A DNA stretch of 64,000 nucleotides from Actinostola sp. cb2023 (GCA_033675265.1 JAUJYZ010000548.1:62001-126000); one strand, 5' to 3'; numbered from the stretch's first letter, positions 35,530 to 43,236 are shown. Numbers and translations: made by a program. Notes: a model not told the origin generated them from the letters alone.

Positions 35530-35660
35530 CATAAGTATGATACAGAATAGTAATAAAGCTTATTAGTATTCTGTATCTGATACAGGACCTTATTAGTATT
35601 CTGTATCAGATACAGAATACTAATAAGCTATATAAGTATTCTGTATCGATCAATGCATTA
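35530..35660. repeat. Palindromic cluster next to the Polinton left end
   Basis: Several inverted and direct copies of TTAGTATTCTGTATC and GATACAGAATACTAA, ending about 10 bp before the Polinton target duplication. It may be a small MITE or a hairpin-prone insertion target. Confidence 0.6.
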
Positions 35661-35669
35661 TATGAGAGG

Positions 35670-35675
35670 AACAAT
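35670..35675. repeat. Polinton target-site duplication, left (AACAAT)
   Basis: The six bases AACAAT abut the left terminus and recur at 61014-61019. Six-base duplications are the rule for Maverick/Polinton integration. Confidence 0.93.
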
Positions 35676-35916
35676 AGTAGTAATAGAGGTTAGTTCAGGT
35701 TACCAACTAAATTGAGCCCACGGTCCTGTAAAAAGGAAGGGGACCTACTGGTCAGCGATTATCCCACAAAGTGAGCCTCCAGACAAAATAACTTGGAGTC
35801 AGCGGCTGAAAATGTCGGACAGTACTGGTCAGCGGGTGTTTCTACTACCAACCAAATTGAGCCCCAATAACTTGGAGTCAGCGGTTGACCGCGTGAGGGG
35901 TGGGTGCTACATAAGG
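35676..35916. repeat. Left terminal inverted repeat (241 bp)
   Basis: Identical, inverted, to 60773-61013 by direct reading. It contains two diverged inner copies of ACCAACTAAATTGAGCCC and of AATAACTTGGAGTCAGCGG, so the repeat is itself built by duplication. It ends with CTACATAAGG, a TATA-like sequence just upstream of the first gene. Confidence 0.95.
35907..35916 (+). promoter_or_regulatory. TATA-like box at the inner end of the left TIR
   Basis: CTACATAAGG lies 28 bp upstream of the ATG at 35944. The same sequence sits at the inner end of the right TIR, about 40 bp before the first gene there (ATG at 60733). A shared promoter in both repeats is inference. Confidence 0.4.
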
Positions 35917-35943
35917 CCAGTGCGGTGTGGAGGGTGTTCAGTC

Positions 35944-36705
35944 ATGACCAATTTCCTACCTCTTAACATCCACAAGGATATAGCCGCAGAGAGAGAACGA
36001 ATAAAGTTATTTGGAAAAGATTACAATAGACCTTGTTCGTTATTTGGAGACACGGCTTTCCTCGGTAACAACACACGGGCTGACCCGGGGTTAATGCAAA
36101 CCTATGGGCGTAGTAGTGGACTGTTTGAAACTAGTGAATTGGCTGGTCAGAGAACGTTTGGATTTGGGATGATGACGGGTACCCACACAGCCGAGAAGAT
36201 GTTGGAGGAGATATTAGAGATGGTGCGTGTCAAGAAAGTCACAGTAGACAACAACACAGTGAGTTTCGACTACCATTACTTACCTGTGGAGGAGCGTGGA
36301 AGACAGAGAAGGAAAAGAAAATACGACGGTCAGCCTATTTCCAAAGTGTACGTGAAAACACATAAAGTGACATTGGACGAGAAGATAACCGTGGAAAGAG
36401 TAGGGCGTAAAGGAGAGTTCTCTTACCCACCAGAATGGTATTTCCGTGTGCGCGAAACGAATAAAGGATTCAAAGCCCCCACAAGAGATGTAGTGTTGGC
36501 GTATGAATTTTGGTTAGAAAACCGAGACGTGCATGATTGTAACATCCCCAAGAAGTACCGAAAGGATTTTGAAGAATCCTCAAAATGGGAGGTGGGGAAT
36601 GGTGGAGTGGGCGGCGAGGCGGCAGACAAAGAAGACGAAGAAGAGAATGGAGATGTGGAACAGTCCTGTGGGGTCCCAGCAAACCAAAAAGGGGGTCTCT
36701 TTTAA
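35944..36705 (+). CDS. Polinton left-end gene 1, unknown function (253 aa)
   Basis: An open frame starting MTNFLPLNIHKDI. The frame also runs upstream into the TIR (ATG at 35812), but that part is repeat sequence. The ATG at 35944 lies just inside the unique region and behind the TATA-like box, so I prefer it. The protein is hydrophilic: a Phe/Gly-rich middle, a basic patch around residue 118 (RGRQRRKRK, a possible nuclear localisation signal) and an acidic C-terminal tail (KEDEEENGD). I recognise no domain. Its 3' end overlaps the next gene by about 120 bp. Confidence 0.7.
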   Translation: MTNFLPLNIHKDIAAERERIKLFGKDYNRPCSLFGDTAFLGNNTRADPGLMQTYGRSSGLFETSELAGQRTFGFGMMTGTHTAEKMLEEILEMVRVKKVTVDNNTVSFDYHYLPVEERGRQRRKRKYDGQPISKVYVKTHKVTLDEKITVERVGRKGEFSYPPEWYFRVRETNKGFKAPTRDVVLAYEFWLENRDVHDCNIPKKYRKDFEESSKWEVGNGGVGGEAADKEDEEENGDVEQSCGVPANQKGGLF

Positions 36706-37055
36706 GAGAGTTCCAGGGTTGGTGTGTGGAGGTGTGTGGGCGTTGCGGTCAATATCAAGAATCGGTTCAAGAATGGTTGGTGTGGTTAAAGACCCAAGGC
36801 CAGACAATGTTGGTAGACGGGGAAGACGTGTACCATTTGGACGAAGGTTATGCGGTGGTGTTAAACCCTTACTGTGGCGAACATTACATCGTGTTGGATT
36901 TGCGTATGACCGACAAGACCTGTTCATGTGATGAAGTGAATGTAGAAGGTGTGAGGTGTCCGAACCGTCACTGTTTTCCACCATGGCAAAAAACCTGTCC
37001 TCATTGTGAGGGTGATTTTTTCCGGTGTGGTTGTGTCTACAAAAAGCCCAAGTGA
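36585..37055 (+). CDS. Cys-rich putative zinc-binding protein (156 aa)
   Basis: It starts at an ATG inside the 3' end of gene 1, in another frame. The first 35 residues are mostly Gly/Arg and may be untranslated if a later start is used, but no later Met occurs before the conserved-looking part. The body has Cys pairs CGRCG, CSCD, CPNRHC, CPHC and CGC, consistent with two or more zinc-binding sites. Function unknown. Confidence 0.6.
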   Translation: MGGGEWWSGRRGGRQRRRRREWRCGTVLWGPSKPKRGSLLREFQGWCVEVCGRCGQYQESVQEWLVWLKTQGQTMLVDGEDVYHLDEGYAVVLNPYCGEHYIVLDLRMTDKTCSCDEVNVEGVRCPNRHCFPPWQKTCPHCEGDFFRCGCVYKKPK

Positions 37056-37131
37056 ACAGTGTTCCATTCAACGATGTTCTTCACCTTGATGGGATTGTGG
37101 TGTATGTGGTTTGGTCGTTTGGGCCCCGAAG

Positions 37132-37677
37132 ATGTCTGGCAGCGTTTTGTCATTCGGTTGGTCAACCAAATGCGAGCCGAATCCGAAATTATTGATGGGG
37201 GATCGACGGTACCGACGGGTGGATGCAGTGCGGGGGTATCAGTGGAGTCCTCATGTGGGAGTGCGTGAAGTGTTGAGGGATTATTATTTGGTGGATGTTA
37301 CCGATTGGGGGTATAGTGGTGGTGGTGTTGAGGGAGGTTATCGTTGTTGTATGTGTGGTGGAGTGTGGGATGAAAAGTATGTTCGTCCTGTGGGACTTTG
37401 GGAAAATAGCGGGTGTTGTTTACCGTATCATTTTGAGCGGCCTTACCATGTTGGGGTGAAGTGTTTGTATGAAGGAAAATATTCGCGGTTGAGTTGGTGT
37501 GTGGAATGTTGTCGTAAACGTCATATGAAATGGTCGGTGATGAGTGGTGGTGGATGGGATGAAATAGCATTGTGTGTGAACATTAAAAGAGACGGTGCAA
37601 AAGAGAAATCGATTTGGAGTCACCCGCCAAAGGAACAGTTGGTTATAAGAAGACCCGGCATGTACGATGAGTGTTAA
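37132..37677 (+). CDS. Cys-rich protein of unknown function (181 aa)
   Basis: ATG start (MSGSVLSFGW). A central CCMCGGVWD and later CCLPYHF and CVECC motifs suggest a zinc ribbon-like fold. The next gene's ATG follows the stop by 5 bp. It may be paralogous in style to the preceding Cys-rich gene, but I see no clear alignment. Function unknown. Confidence 0.6.
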   Translation: MSGSVLSFGWSTKCEPNPKLLMGDRRYRRVDAVRGYQWSPHVGVREVLRDYYLVDVTDWGYSGGGVEGGYRCCMCGGVWDEKYVRPVGLWENSGCCLPYHFERPYHVGVKCLYEGKYSRLSWCVECCRKRHMKWSVMSGGGWDEIALCVNIKRDGAKEKSIWSHPPKEQLVIRRPGMYDEC

Positions 37678-37682
37678 ACACC

Positions 37683-37973
37683 ATGGGCGGTCCTCGGGAA
37701 ACGACTGACGTAGTCGGTCCTCAGGAAATGACTGACGTGGAGATGGGCGAAGACATGATCTGTCAATTGAGAGAGAAGATGTTCCGTGAGTTGGACAACC
37801 TGATTTGGTATTTGAATAACAAGCGTGGAATGATGAGTGACCGTTACTTGGGATCGACGGATGATCGACAAATGATGTACGAGTTGATTGGTGTGACAGA
37901 GTTAAAATTGAAAACCATTTGCGCAGCAAGACAAGAAGTGATTACGGAAGAAAGCCGTCAAGGGATTTGGTGA
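37683..37973 (+). CDS. Small helical protein (96 aa)
   Basis: ATG start (MGGPRETTDVVGPQE). The first part repeats TDVVGPQ/TDVEMGE. The rest is predicted helical (CQLREKMFRELDNLIWYL). Its TGA stop overlaps the next ATG by one base (TGATG), pointing to coupled translation or a bicistronic message. Function unknown. Confidence 0.6.
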   Translation: MGGPRETTDVVGPQEMTDVEMGEDMICQLREKMFRELDNLIWYLNNKRGMMSDRYLGSTDDRQMMYELIGVTELKLKTICAARQEVITEESRQGIW

Positions 37974-38188
37974 TGACTGTGTGCGGGTGGAGTGTATTTT
38001 TGGGTGCGTTTACATTCACGTTGGTTTTCCAAACGGTGGTCTATTTGATAATACGCTCGTCGTTGAGGATGTTACCGGATCGGGACATCGAAAAGCTAGA
38101 AGAGGAGTCGGTTTCTTTACACTTGTCAAGACGTCTTTCAACCATTGAAGAAGAAACATGTGGGGAAAAATCCAAAATTGTTGTTTGA
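37973..38188 (+). CDS. Single-pass membrane protein (71 aa)
   Basis: ATG overlaps the preceding stop (TGATG). Residues about 6-27 form one hydrophobic helix (VFLGAFTFTLVFQTVVYLII). A basic, then acidic, Ser/Glu-rich tail follows (LSRRLSTIEEET). Small one-helix proteins are common accessory genes of Polinton-like viruses. Its role here is unknown. Confidence 0.6.
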   Translation: MTVCGWSVFLGAFTFTLVFQTVVYLIIRSSLRMLPDRDIEKLEEESVSLHLSRRLSTIEEETCGEKSKIVV

Positions 38189-38217
38189 ACTGTCTTGCGT
38201 TATTGATTTGTTGTTGC

Positions 38218-38307
38218 ATGCCAAAAAGAGGAAAAGAGGAAAGTGGACCGAGCACGGACGAGCAGTTGGGTGAAGTACATCGGTATCTACAAAGACGCAC
38301 GGGTTGA
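38218..38307 (+). CDS. Possible 29-codon micro-ORF
   Basis: ATG frame MPKRGKEESGPSTDEQ ending in a stop 43 bp before the next accepted start. It fills the gap between two genes and could be a regulatory upstream ORF. It could also be the real N terminus of the following protein, separated from it by a frame change. Weak evidence. Confidence 0.25.
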   Translation: MPKRGKEESGPSTDEQLGEVHRYLQRRTG

Positions 38308-38350
38308 ACGTTCATTTGTATTCATCTTGGCGAGCGGGAGAGACCTCACC

Positions 38351-38698
38351 ATGAGCGCTGCAAAAGAGATTGGTTCGTTGTTAATCCACCTGAAATCGCT
38401 GATGGATGTGCAAGAAAGAATGTTGACTCAAATGATGGAGCATCTATTACCGATGTTGGTTCGCGAGAGAGAAGAATCGGACGAAACTTTGATACAGGAA
38501 AAAATACACAAACTTGACGAGATGGTGAATACAGATGCGTGGCGTGATCGAGAATCAGAATACGACGAACAGCAGAAGGAAAAGGATGTCGCTCAAAATT
38601 ATAGAAGTTCTAGAAAAGAAGACGAAGACAAATGTGGTGGGAGAGGTTTCGGAGAAAACTCAGGCGCTGGAAGAAGGCTGTTCGATATGGTTGGCTAA
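38351..38698 (+). CDS. Coiled-coil protein of unknown function (115 aa)
   Basis: The frame is open further upstream but without an ATG. The first ATG gives MSAAKEIGSLLIHL. Residues about 5-75 have heptad-like hydrophobics (LKSLMDVQERMLTQMMEHLL), so a coiled coil is likely. The charged tail overlaps the next gene by 67 bp. Confidence 0.5.
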   Translation: MSAAKEIGSLLIHLKSLMDVQERMLTQMMEHLLPMLVREREESDETLIQEKIHKLDEMVNTDAWRDRESEYDEQQKEKDVAQNYRSSRKEDEDKCGGRGFGENSGAGRRLFDMVG

Positions 38699-39273
38699 AA
38701 TCAGAGAGACTTGTTGAAAAAAGCGTGCATAAAGTAATCGACTTTTCCACGAGACACTTCATTTACGCCATGGATCTGTTAGGGTTGGATCGTTTTCAAG
38801 AGAGTCTCCGCGCCGTGGATATAGTGATCGAGTGGAACAAGATGGTAACCGGGTGGCAGTTGAAAGTACAAGACGTGTTGGTTCTTAGTGGACAAAGCTC
38901 GATTGGATTTGCTGAAGTGGATTCTATGGTGGAACAGATCGTGCGTGAACTAGGACCCAAGTTACAGTTGGTGAACCGCGAAAAGAAAAAGTATCGAGAT
39001 CAGGTGAAGACCACTCACGAGTGTTTAAATGTAACCTTCACCCAAGAACCTTCTACCAATCCATCACCACCAATCTTACTTCCCCTCGAAGACGTGGTGA
39101 AAGACAAAAAACGGAAAAGAAAAGAAGAAAGACGCGTCAAGAGAAAGAAGACGGTAAAAGAGCCTGAAGTTTTCCAAGAGACAGAGATAGTGGACCGAAC
39201 AGCAGTCACACCCACTCAACAGTTGACTCAAGAATTAGAACAGTTAGAATACCTGTTACAACAACAACCCTAG
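38632..39273 (+). CDS. Basic helical protein of unknown function (213 aa)
   Basis: ATG start with a very basic N terminus (MWWERFRRKLRRWKK), a helical middle, a nuclear-localisation-like segment (KDKKRKRKEERRVKRKK) near residue 160 and a Gln-rich end. It overlaps the preceding gene. The next micro-ORF starts two bases after its stop. No domain recognised. Confidence 0.6.
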   Translation: MWWERFRRKLRRWKKAVRYGWLKSERLVEKSVHKVIDFSTRHFIYAMDLLGLDRFQESLRAVDIVIEWNKMVTGWQLKVQDVLVLSGQSSIGFAEVDSMVEQIVRELGPKLQLVNREKKKYRDQVKTTHECLNVTFTQEPSTNPSPPILLPLEDVVKDKKRKRKEERRVKRKKTVKEPEVFQETEIVDRTAVTPTQQLTQELEQLEYLLQQQP

Positions 39274-39275
39274 AC

Positions 39276-39398
39276 ATGCATCATCCATGGTGGTGGTCCG
39301 CCTTGGTTGAATTGGTTCAAGCCGTGTTAAAGGCTTTTCAGTTATTTGTTCGTCGTCACGCGTTACGTGAAGATTGTTGTAAAAAGAAGACACAATAA
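39276..39398 (+). CDS. Amphipathic microprotein (40 aa)
   Basis: An ATG two bases after the preceding stop opens MHHPWWWSALVELVQAVLKA... and ends DCCKKKTQ. It has a Trp cluster, a hydrophobic/amphipathic helix and a dibasic Cys tail. Its stop codon is embedded in the polyadenylation signal AATAAA. The tight spacing supports it as a real last gene of the rightward block. Confidence 0.5.
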   Translation: MHHPWWWSALVELVQAVLKAFQLFVRRHALREDCCKKKTQ

Positions 39399-39399
39399 A
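39394..39399 (+). terminator. Polyadenylation signal AATAAA (rightward block)
   Basis: AATAAA overlaps the TAA stop of the 40-aa frame. It faces a mirror signal 23 bp away. Confidence 0.65.
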
Positions 39400-39422
39400 A
39401 TTAGTTTGAACACAACTGCTTT

Positions 39423-39428
39423 TTTATT
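39423..39428 (-). terminator. Polyadenylation signal AATAAA (leftward block)
   Basis: On the minus strand AATAAA overlaps the TAA stop of the last leftward gene (39424). Both convergent blocks therefore end in stop-overlapping poly(A) signals. Confidence 0.65.
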
Positions 39429-40257
39429 GTCTTGCAAAACGTACACGTTTCCATGAACGAGAAGGTGGTGTGTAGAAAAAAGGGGTGATTTTTTTGAAGG
39501 GGTCAAAGGATGGAAGACTTCCCCCTTGGCCGTAATAGTTAATGTATACAGGGTCCTTAGGTTCGCCGGGTTCAGGCACCCATCCCATGCTCGTCGTCCA
39601 TCCTCGACCTTTCTGTTTGGGTGGAAGACTTCCACTTTTCCAGGTTTTCCAGGAAAACCCTGGTTCTCCAGGTTGGGGGACCCAACCCTTGCTCGTCCAC
39701 CCTCGACCTTTCTGATTCTTCTTCTTCTTCTTTTTTGCTCTCTTGTTCTTTTGACCGCTACTTCCTGGAGTGTTCTTTAATTCTTCTAAACTCCTTCTCG
39801 CATCCCTGAGACTTTTTTGCATGCGCGTTCGAACACCCACATCTTCTTCCCCCACGGTAGTTGGTGGTGTGGGATACAAGGGGGTGGGGTTTTGATCAAA
39901 CAACCGACGCGGTTCTACAGCCTCCACCTCTTGACGTGTTGGAGTTTGGGAACGTCTCCTAACAGGTGTGATGGTTGTGTCTGGAGTAGATGGAGTAGCA
40001 GCCATCAAAGTACCGGCGGCAGGGGTCCCCCGAAGAGTTCGACTTTTTTTCAACAGACGTCGGTACACTATTAACTTGTCTTTGATCATGTTCAATTTCA
40101 CCGACACGGGGGTGTTGGTGTCTTTCATCAGTCGATCGAGGTCCTCTTTCATCTGGATCAACTGGTTGGTGTAAGGTGTTTTGGATTCTTCTTCACGCAT
40201 GGCCATCGTTTTCAACAACCGGTTCATGTCCACACCACTTTCCCCTCCTCCCACCAT
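39424..40257 (-). CDS. Polinton small structural-type protein with GWVPxPGEP repeats (277 aa)
   Basis: ATG start (MVGGGESGVDMNRLL). Residues about 28-75 are helical (YTNQLIQMKEDLDRLM, KLNMIKDKLIVYRRLLKK), a layout I associate with a recurrent unnamed Polinton/adintovirus gene; this is from memory of the pattern. A Pro/Thr-rich linker follows, then a Lys tract. Near the C terminus are two copies of KGRGWT-x-x-x-GWVP-x-PGEP. The basic, repeat-bearing tail suggests DNA or core association. Last gene of the leftward block. Confidence 0.6.
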   Translation of the reverse strand: MVGGGESGVDMNRLLKTMAMREEESKTPYTNQLIQMKEDLDRLMKDTNTPVSVKLNMIKDKLIVYRRLLKKSRTLRGTPAAGTLMAATPSTPDTTITPVRRRSQTPTRQEVEAVEPRRLFDQNPTPLYPTPPTTVGEEDVGVRTRMQKSLRDARRSLEELKNTPGSSGQKNKRAKKKKKKNQKGRGWTSKGWVPQPGEPGFSWKTWKSGSLPPKQKGRGWTTSMGWVPEPGEPKDPVYINYYGQGGSLPSFDPFKKITPFFYTPPSRSWKRVRFARQ

Positions 40258-40362
40258 TGGTGTGTCAGCGGTGGTGGTGGTGGGGGGGGGGGGGGCGTGA
40301 CATCGTCAAATACGCTTTTTGTGTGTACTTCATGAGTGAAGAATGCTGGGTTCAAAAGAACC

Positions 40363-40854
40363 TTAAATAGTTTTGAGTGTGGATTCCATCCGTTGAATAT
40401 CCCGTTCCAGTTCTTGAATTTTATCTTGTCGTGTAGGTTGCGGGGATTGAACCGTTTGGGTTCTTTGGCGGTAGTTACGTTGTACTTTTCGAGCCCCTTG
40501 TTTCACACCCCGACGCACCCCTTGTTTCAGACCTCGAAGTAAAAGAGACATGTTTTCACCGCCGCCTTTTTGTATCCATTTGCGACGTTCGTTTTGACTG
40601 CGTCTAGGGTCACCGATTTTCCGCCATATGTTTTTTCGGTTGGTGAACGATTTGAGTTGAGCTCGGGGGATTGGAAGTTTTCCTTGAAGAAAATTGTAGG
40701 TGATTTCACTTATGGCATCTACTTGGTCGGGGGTGGCGTACTTGAGTAATTGACGCCGTTGTGTAGACGTCCCACTGCGCAAGGCATCCCAATAACAGCC
40801 TTGACGTTGGACACGTCGTCCACCCATCATTGTGTCCTGTTCTTCCTCTTCCAT
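40363..40854 (-). CDS. Conserved small Polinton protein (163 aa)
   Basis: ATG start (MEEEEQDTMMGGRRV). Residues about 33-95 fit a motif recurrent in Polintons and adintoviruses: LLKYATPDQVDAISEI, N-x-L-x-G-K-L-P-I, then RKNIWRKIGD and RRKWIQKGGG. Function is not established; a core or structural role is often assumed. A basic stretch and C-terminal coiled coil follow. It overlaps the upstream gene by 28 bp. Confidence 0.65.
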   Translation of the reverse strand: MEEEEQDTMMGGRRVQRQGCYWDALRSGTSTQRRQLLKYATPDQVDAISEITYNFLQGKLPIPRAQLKSFTNRKNIWRKIGDPRRSQNERRKWIQKGGGENMSLLLRGLKQGVRRGVKQGARKVQRNYRQRTQTVQSPQPTRQDKIQELERDIQRMESTLKTI

Positions 40855-41066
40855 GTTGGTCTACCGGCTACTGTAGGAAAACGTTGACCTCCACTTTGAA
40901 AACGGGGAAATGCTTTCTGCAATCCGTCGTAGCGACGTTGTGCACGTTTCTTTTTATACCATGTGGCCCCACGACCTTTCATCATCCATTGCGGAAGACC
41001 ATGATTATGGTTAAGAAAACCCAACTTCTTCTTCTTCTTCTTCATCCACGGTCGGAGTAGACCCAT
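40827..41066 (-). CDS. Basic small protein (79 aa)
   Basis: ATG start (MGLLRPWMKKKKKKLGF). Strongly basic with aromatic residues. A TATA-like AGATAAATACC lies about 40 bp upstream of the ATG. Likely a core or DNA-condensing protein by charge. Otherwise unrecognised. Confidence 0.55.
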   Translation of the reverse strand: MGLLRPWMKKKKKKLGFLNHNHGLPQWMMKGRGATWYKKKRAQRRYDGLQKAFPRFQSGGQRFPTVAGRPTWKRKNRTQ

Positions 41067-41117
41067 CTTTTGTTAGTTGAACCCCCACACCTACTCTCCA
41101 GGTATTTATCTGTTTTT

Positions 41118-41393
41118 TTACTTCTGCGTAATCTTATTCATGATGGCATCCCCGGCAAACCCAACCCCTGAGCTTACACCGGCCGACACCGATGCAGGCC
41201 CTGCTTTCTTAAGAGCTTTCTTGGCCATAGTTTTCACTAGTGTCTTGGTAAGTCTTCGTTTGAGTGTCCGCCTTGCGGCAGCCGTGACCGCCCGTCTTGC
41301 TCCAGCACTAACCACCCTCCGCATAGCGGCACGTGCCAAGAGCCCAAAAAAAACCCCACGTTGGTTGACTTGACGTCTTCTTCTTCCGACCAT
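41118..41393 (-). CDS. Basic amphipathic membrane-active-like protein (91 aa)
   Basis: ATG start (MVGRRRRQVNQRGVFFG). Arg-rich N terminus, then Ala/Leu/Lys amphipathic helices (AARRTLKRRLTKTLVKTMAK) and a Gly/Ser/Ala-rich tail (GVSSGVGFAGDAIM). This resembles the small pX/pVI-type virion proteins reported for adintoviruses and Polintons, an inference from composition. The upstream gene stops only 4 bp before its ATG. Confidence 0.55.
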   Translation of the reverse strand: MVGRRRRQVNQRGVFFGLLARAAMRRVVSAGARRAVTAAARRTLKRRLTKTLVKTMAKKALKKAGPASVSAGVSSGVGFAGDAIMNKITQK

Positions 41394-41397
41394 TGTT

Positions 41398-41724
41398 TTA
41401 TGGGGGTGGAACACCTTTGAAAGGTCGTGGAGCTGCGCCAAAAGTAACTGTCTCCACTATCCCGTTGGTTAAGCGTTTCCCAAATTTCTCCAAACCGTTC
41501 ACAAATGATTTCCAGTTTCCCCCACGTTGTCCGGAACCTTTGTAGATGGGTATCCTTCGTCCTTTTCCTATATAGATAGGTGGTGATGGTCTACGTCTTC
41601 CTCCTTTATAGATGGGGATTGACGCTCTTCTACGTCTTCCTCCTTTATAGATTGGAATCCGTCCTCCACGACGACGACGACGACGCCCCCCGATTAACCC
41701 TGTTGTACCTCGACGAGTATTCAT
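41398..41724 (-). CDS. Arg/Gly-rich IPIYKGG-repeat core-like protein, copy A (108 aa)
   Basis: ATG start (MNTRRGTTGLIGG). Four or five repeats of (I/S)PIYKGGRRR follow a run of Arg, then a copy-specific C terminus (VNGLEKFGKRLTNGIVETVTFG, helical). It is nearly identical over the first 70 residues to copy B next door. The composition suggests DNA condensation, like adenovirus core peptides, though no homology is shown. A TATA-like ATTATAAAAAA lies about 45 bp upstream. Confidence 0.6.
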   Translation of the reverse strand: MNTRRGTTGLIGGRRRRRRGGRIPIYKGGRRRRASIPIYKGGRRRPSPPIYIGKGRRIPIYKGSGQRGGNWKSFVNGLEKFGKRLTNGIVETVTFGAAPRPFKGVPPP

Positions 41725-42069
41725 TCTCACTATCTTTCTTTCTTTTGTTTCCGCAGCACTGTTTTTTTTATAATCGGTCTACAAACCTTCTCACACTTTT
41801 GCCAAATGATAACCAATCTCCCCCACGTTGTCCGGAACCTTTGTAGATGGGTATCCTTCGTCCTTTTCCTATATAGATAGGGGGTGATGGTCTACGTCTT
41901 CCTCCTTTATAGATGGGGATTGACGTTCTTCTACGTCTTCCTCCTTTATAGATAGGAATCCGTCCTCCACGACGACGACGACGACGCCCCCCGATTAACC
42001 CTGTTGTACCTCGACGAGTATTCATCCTCACTATCTTCTTCTTCTTTTTCTTTGTTTCCGAAGCACTGA
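41519..42069. repeat. Recent tandem duplication of the IPIYKGG gene
   Basis: About 41519-41762 and 41819-42069 are near-identical with an offset of about 300 bp, including part of the upstream region (GTTTCCG-x-AGCACTG). Only the 3' coding ends differ. Confidence 0.85.
41768..42025 (-). CDS. Arg/Gly-rich IPIYKGG-repeat core-like protein, copy B (85 aa)
   Basis: ATG start (MNTRRGTTGLIGG). Differs from copy A by about one residue over the shared 70, then ends with its own short tail (SFGKSVRRFVDRL). A clear TATA box (GAGTATAAATC) lies about 45 bp upstream of the ATG. The tail of copy A looks unrelated, so the duplication breakpoint falls within the coding region. Confidence 0.6.
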   Translation of the reverse strand: MNTRRGTTGLIGGRRRRRRGGRIPIYKGGRRRRTSIPIYKGGRRRPSPPIYIGKGRRIPIYKGSGQRGGDWLSFGKSVRRFVDRL

Positions 42070-42079
42070 TTTATACTCT
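42070..42079 (-). promoter_or_regulatory. TATA box upstream of IPIYKGG copy B
   Basis: AGTATAAATC on the minus strand, about 45 bp 5' of the ATG. Similar ATAAATA/ATAAAA boxes occur before several leftward genes (near 41104, 43908, 46236 and 56770), so these genes may have their own late-type promoters. Confidence 0.5.
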
Positions 42080-42177
42080 TTATGTCGAACACGTCTTCCG
42101 GGTTTTACCCTCCGCAATCGGCGCTGCTTCAAACGACGGCGGTTGCTAGTCATTTTTTTCTAAAAAAACGTCGGTTC

Positions 42178-43236
42178 TTATTTATGTTTTTTTTTCAGAT
42201 GTTCAATCAACCGGTTGATGTTCCCTTGACCCCGTTGAGGGGTAGAAGAAGCCGAAGAAGATAAGGGGGACGATACGCTGCGTGAATTCCGTCGAGTGAT
42301 CGGACGGCGACCCTTACGCACTGTGGTAGTCGTGCGGGTGGTGGTGGTGGTCCTGTGGTCCCCACGTCCCAACGACTCTCGACTGGTGGCCGAAGTGACA
42401 TTTTGTTCACTCCCTCTTCGTCGGACAGTTTCACGACGGCGTTGTGCGGGGCTACTCCGGTTGTTATTCATCTCCGCCAACCGTTCTTCCATTTCAGTCA
42501 GTTTCTGTTGCAACCGTTGCACCCGTGCATAGGGTAAAGAAGTATCAAACAATTCCCGTTCCACACGTTGGATGGTGGTCTCCAATTGCCGCCGTTGTTG
42601 TGTGAAGGACATTTGGGAAGAAGAAGGAGAAGAAGAAGAAGAAGAAGAAGAAGGTCTTTGGAGCGGACGGGCGCGTGGGGTTTTTCGACCAACCACAGAA
42701 CGAGGTTGAGGTGTCGATGCCGTGGTGGTGTTCTGCACTCGGGGTGTAGACGGTGGTGATGGTGAATCCTGTATTGATCCCGGAGATAAATCCGGGGGTG
42801 AATCCGGAGGTGTCGGTGGGATTGGGGATAAGGCGGGGATAGGTGTGGAGGTACCGTCGGGGAGATCGGTCATGCTCTCCAAAAGTGCATCCACAGCCGC
42901 CACCTGTTCTTTTCTTTCTCTTTCTCTCTCTACCTCCCAATCGTTTTCCAACACACTCAAACGGTCGGTTAAATCAATGAACTCTGCTTCCTCTTTAGGT
43001 GTACGTTGTTGCATACCACTCAATTGGTGAAATCGTCTCCACATTACCAAAAACGTCTCTTCGTTGGGGATAAGACCCAACCGTACTAGATCTTGTTGAA
43101 ACTCTGTAGTTGAGGGTGGTTGTGGAGAGGAAGTAGGTGTGTTCCCCATCACTCCGTCAATGGGGGGTGTGTCCAGCGGAGAATAGGTTTCCTCTTCCCA
43201 ACCGTCATCGGCCCCAGATAAGATCATTTCATCCAT
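42178..43236 (-). CDS. Disordered Ser/Pro-rich, coiled-coil protein (352 aa)
   Basis: ATG start (MDEMILSGADDGWEEE), overlapping the ATPase stop by 13 bp. Residues 1-135 are acidic with a helical part (FLVMWRRFHQL, RLSVLENDWEVERERERK). The middle is Pro/Ser-rich and low complexity, with a poly-Ser run. About 225-270 is a coiled coil (QRRQLETTIQRVERELFDT), and the end is basic and Thr/Arg-rich. No known domain. Its position in the virion block suggests a scaffold or tegument-like role, which is speculative. Confidence 0.6.
   Translation of the reverse strand: MDEMILSGADDGWEEETYSPLDTPPIDGVMGNTPTSSPQPPSTTEFQQDLVRLGLIPNEETFLVMWRRFHQLSGMQQRTPKEEAEFIDLTDRLSVLENDWEVERERERKEQVAAVDALLESMTDLPDGTSTPIPALSPIPPTPPDSPPDLSPGSIQDSPSPPSTPRVQNTTTASTPQPRSVVGRKTPRARPLQRPSSSSSSSSPSSSQMSFTQQRRQLETTIQRVERELFDTSLPYARVQRLQQKLTEMEERLAEMNNNRSSPAQRRRETVRRRGSEQNVTSATSRESLGRGDHRTTTTTRTTTTVRKGRRPITRRNSRSVSSPLSSSASSTPQRGQGNINRLIEHLKKKHK

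Noticed and set aside
35812..35943. Longer start for the first Polinton gene inside the left TIR
   Set aside because: The added residues are TIR sequence, while the ATG at 35944 is the first outside the repeat and follows the TATA-like box.
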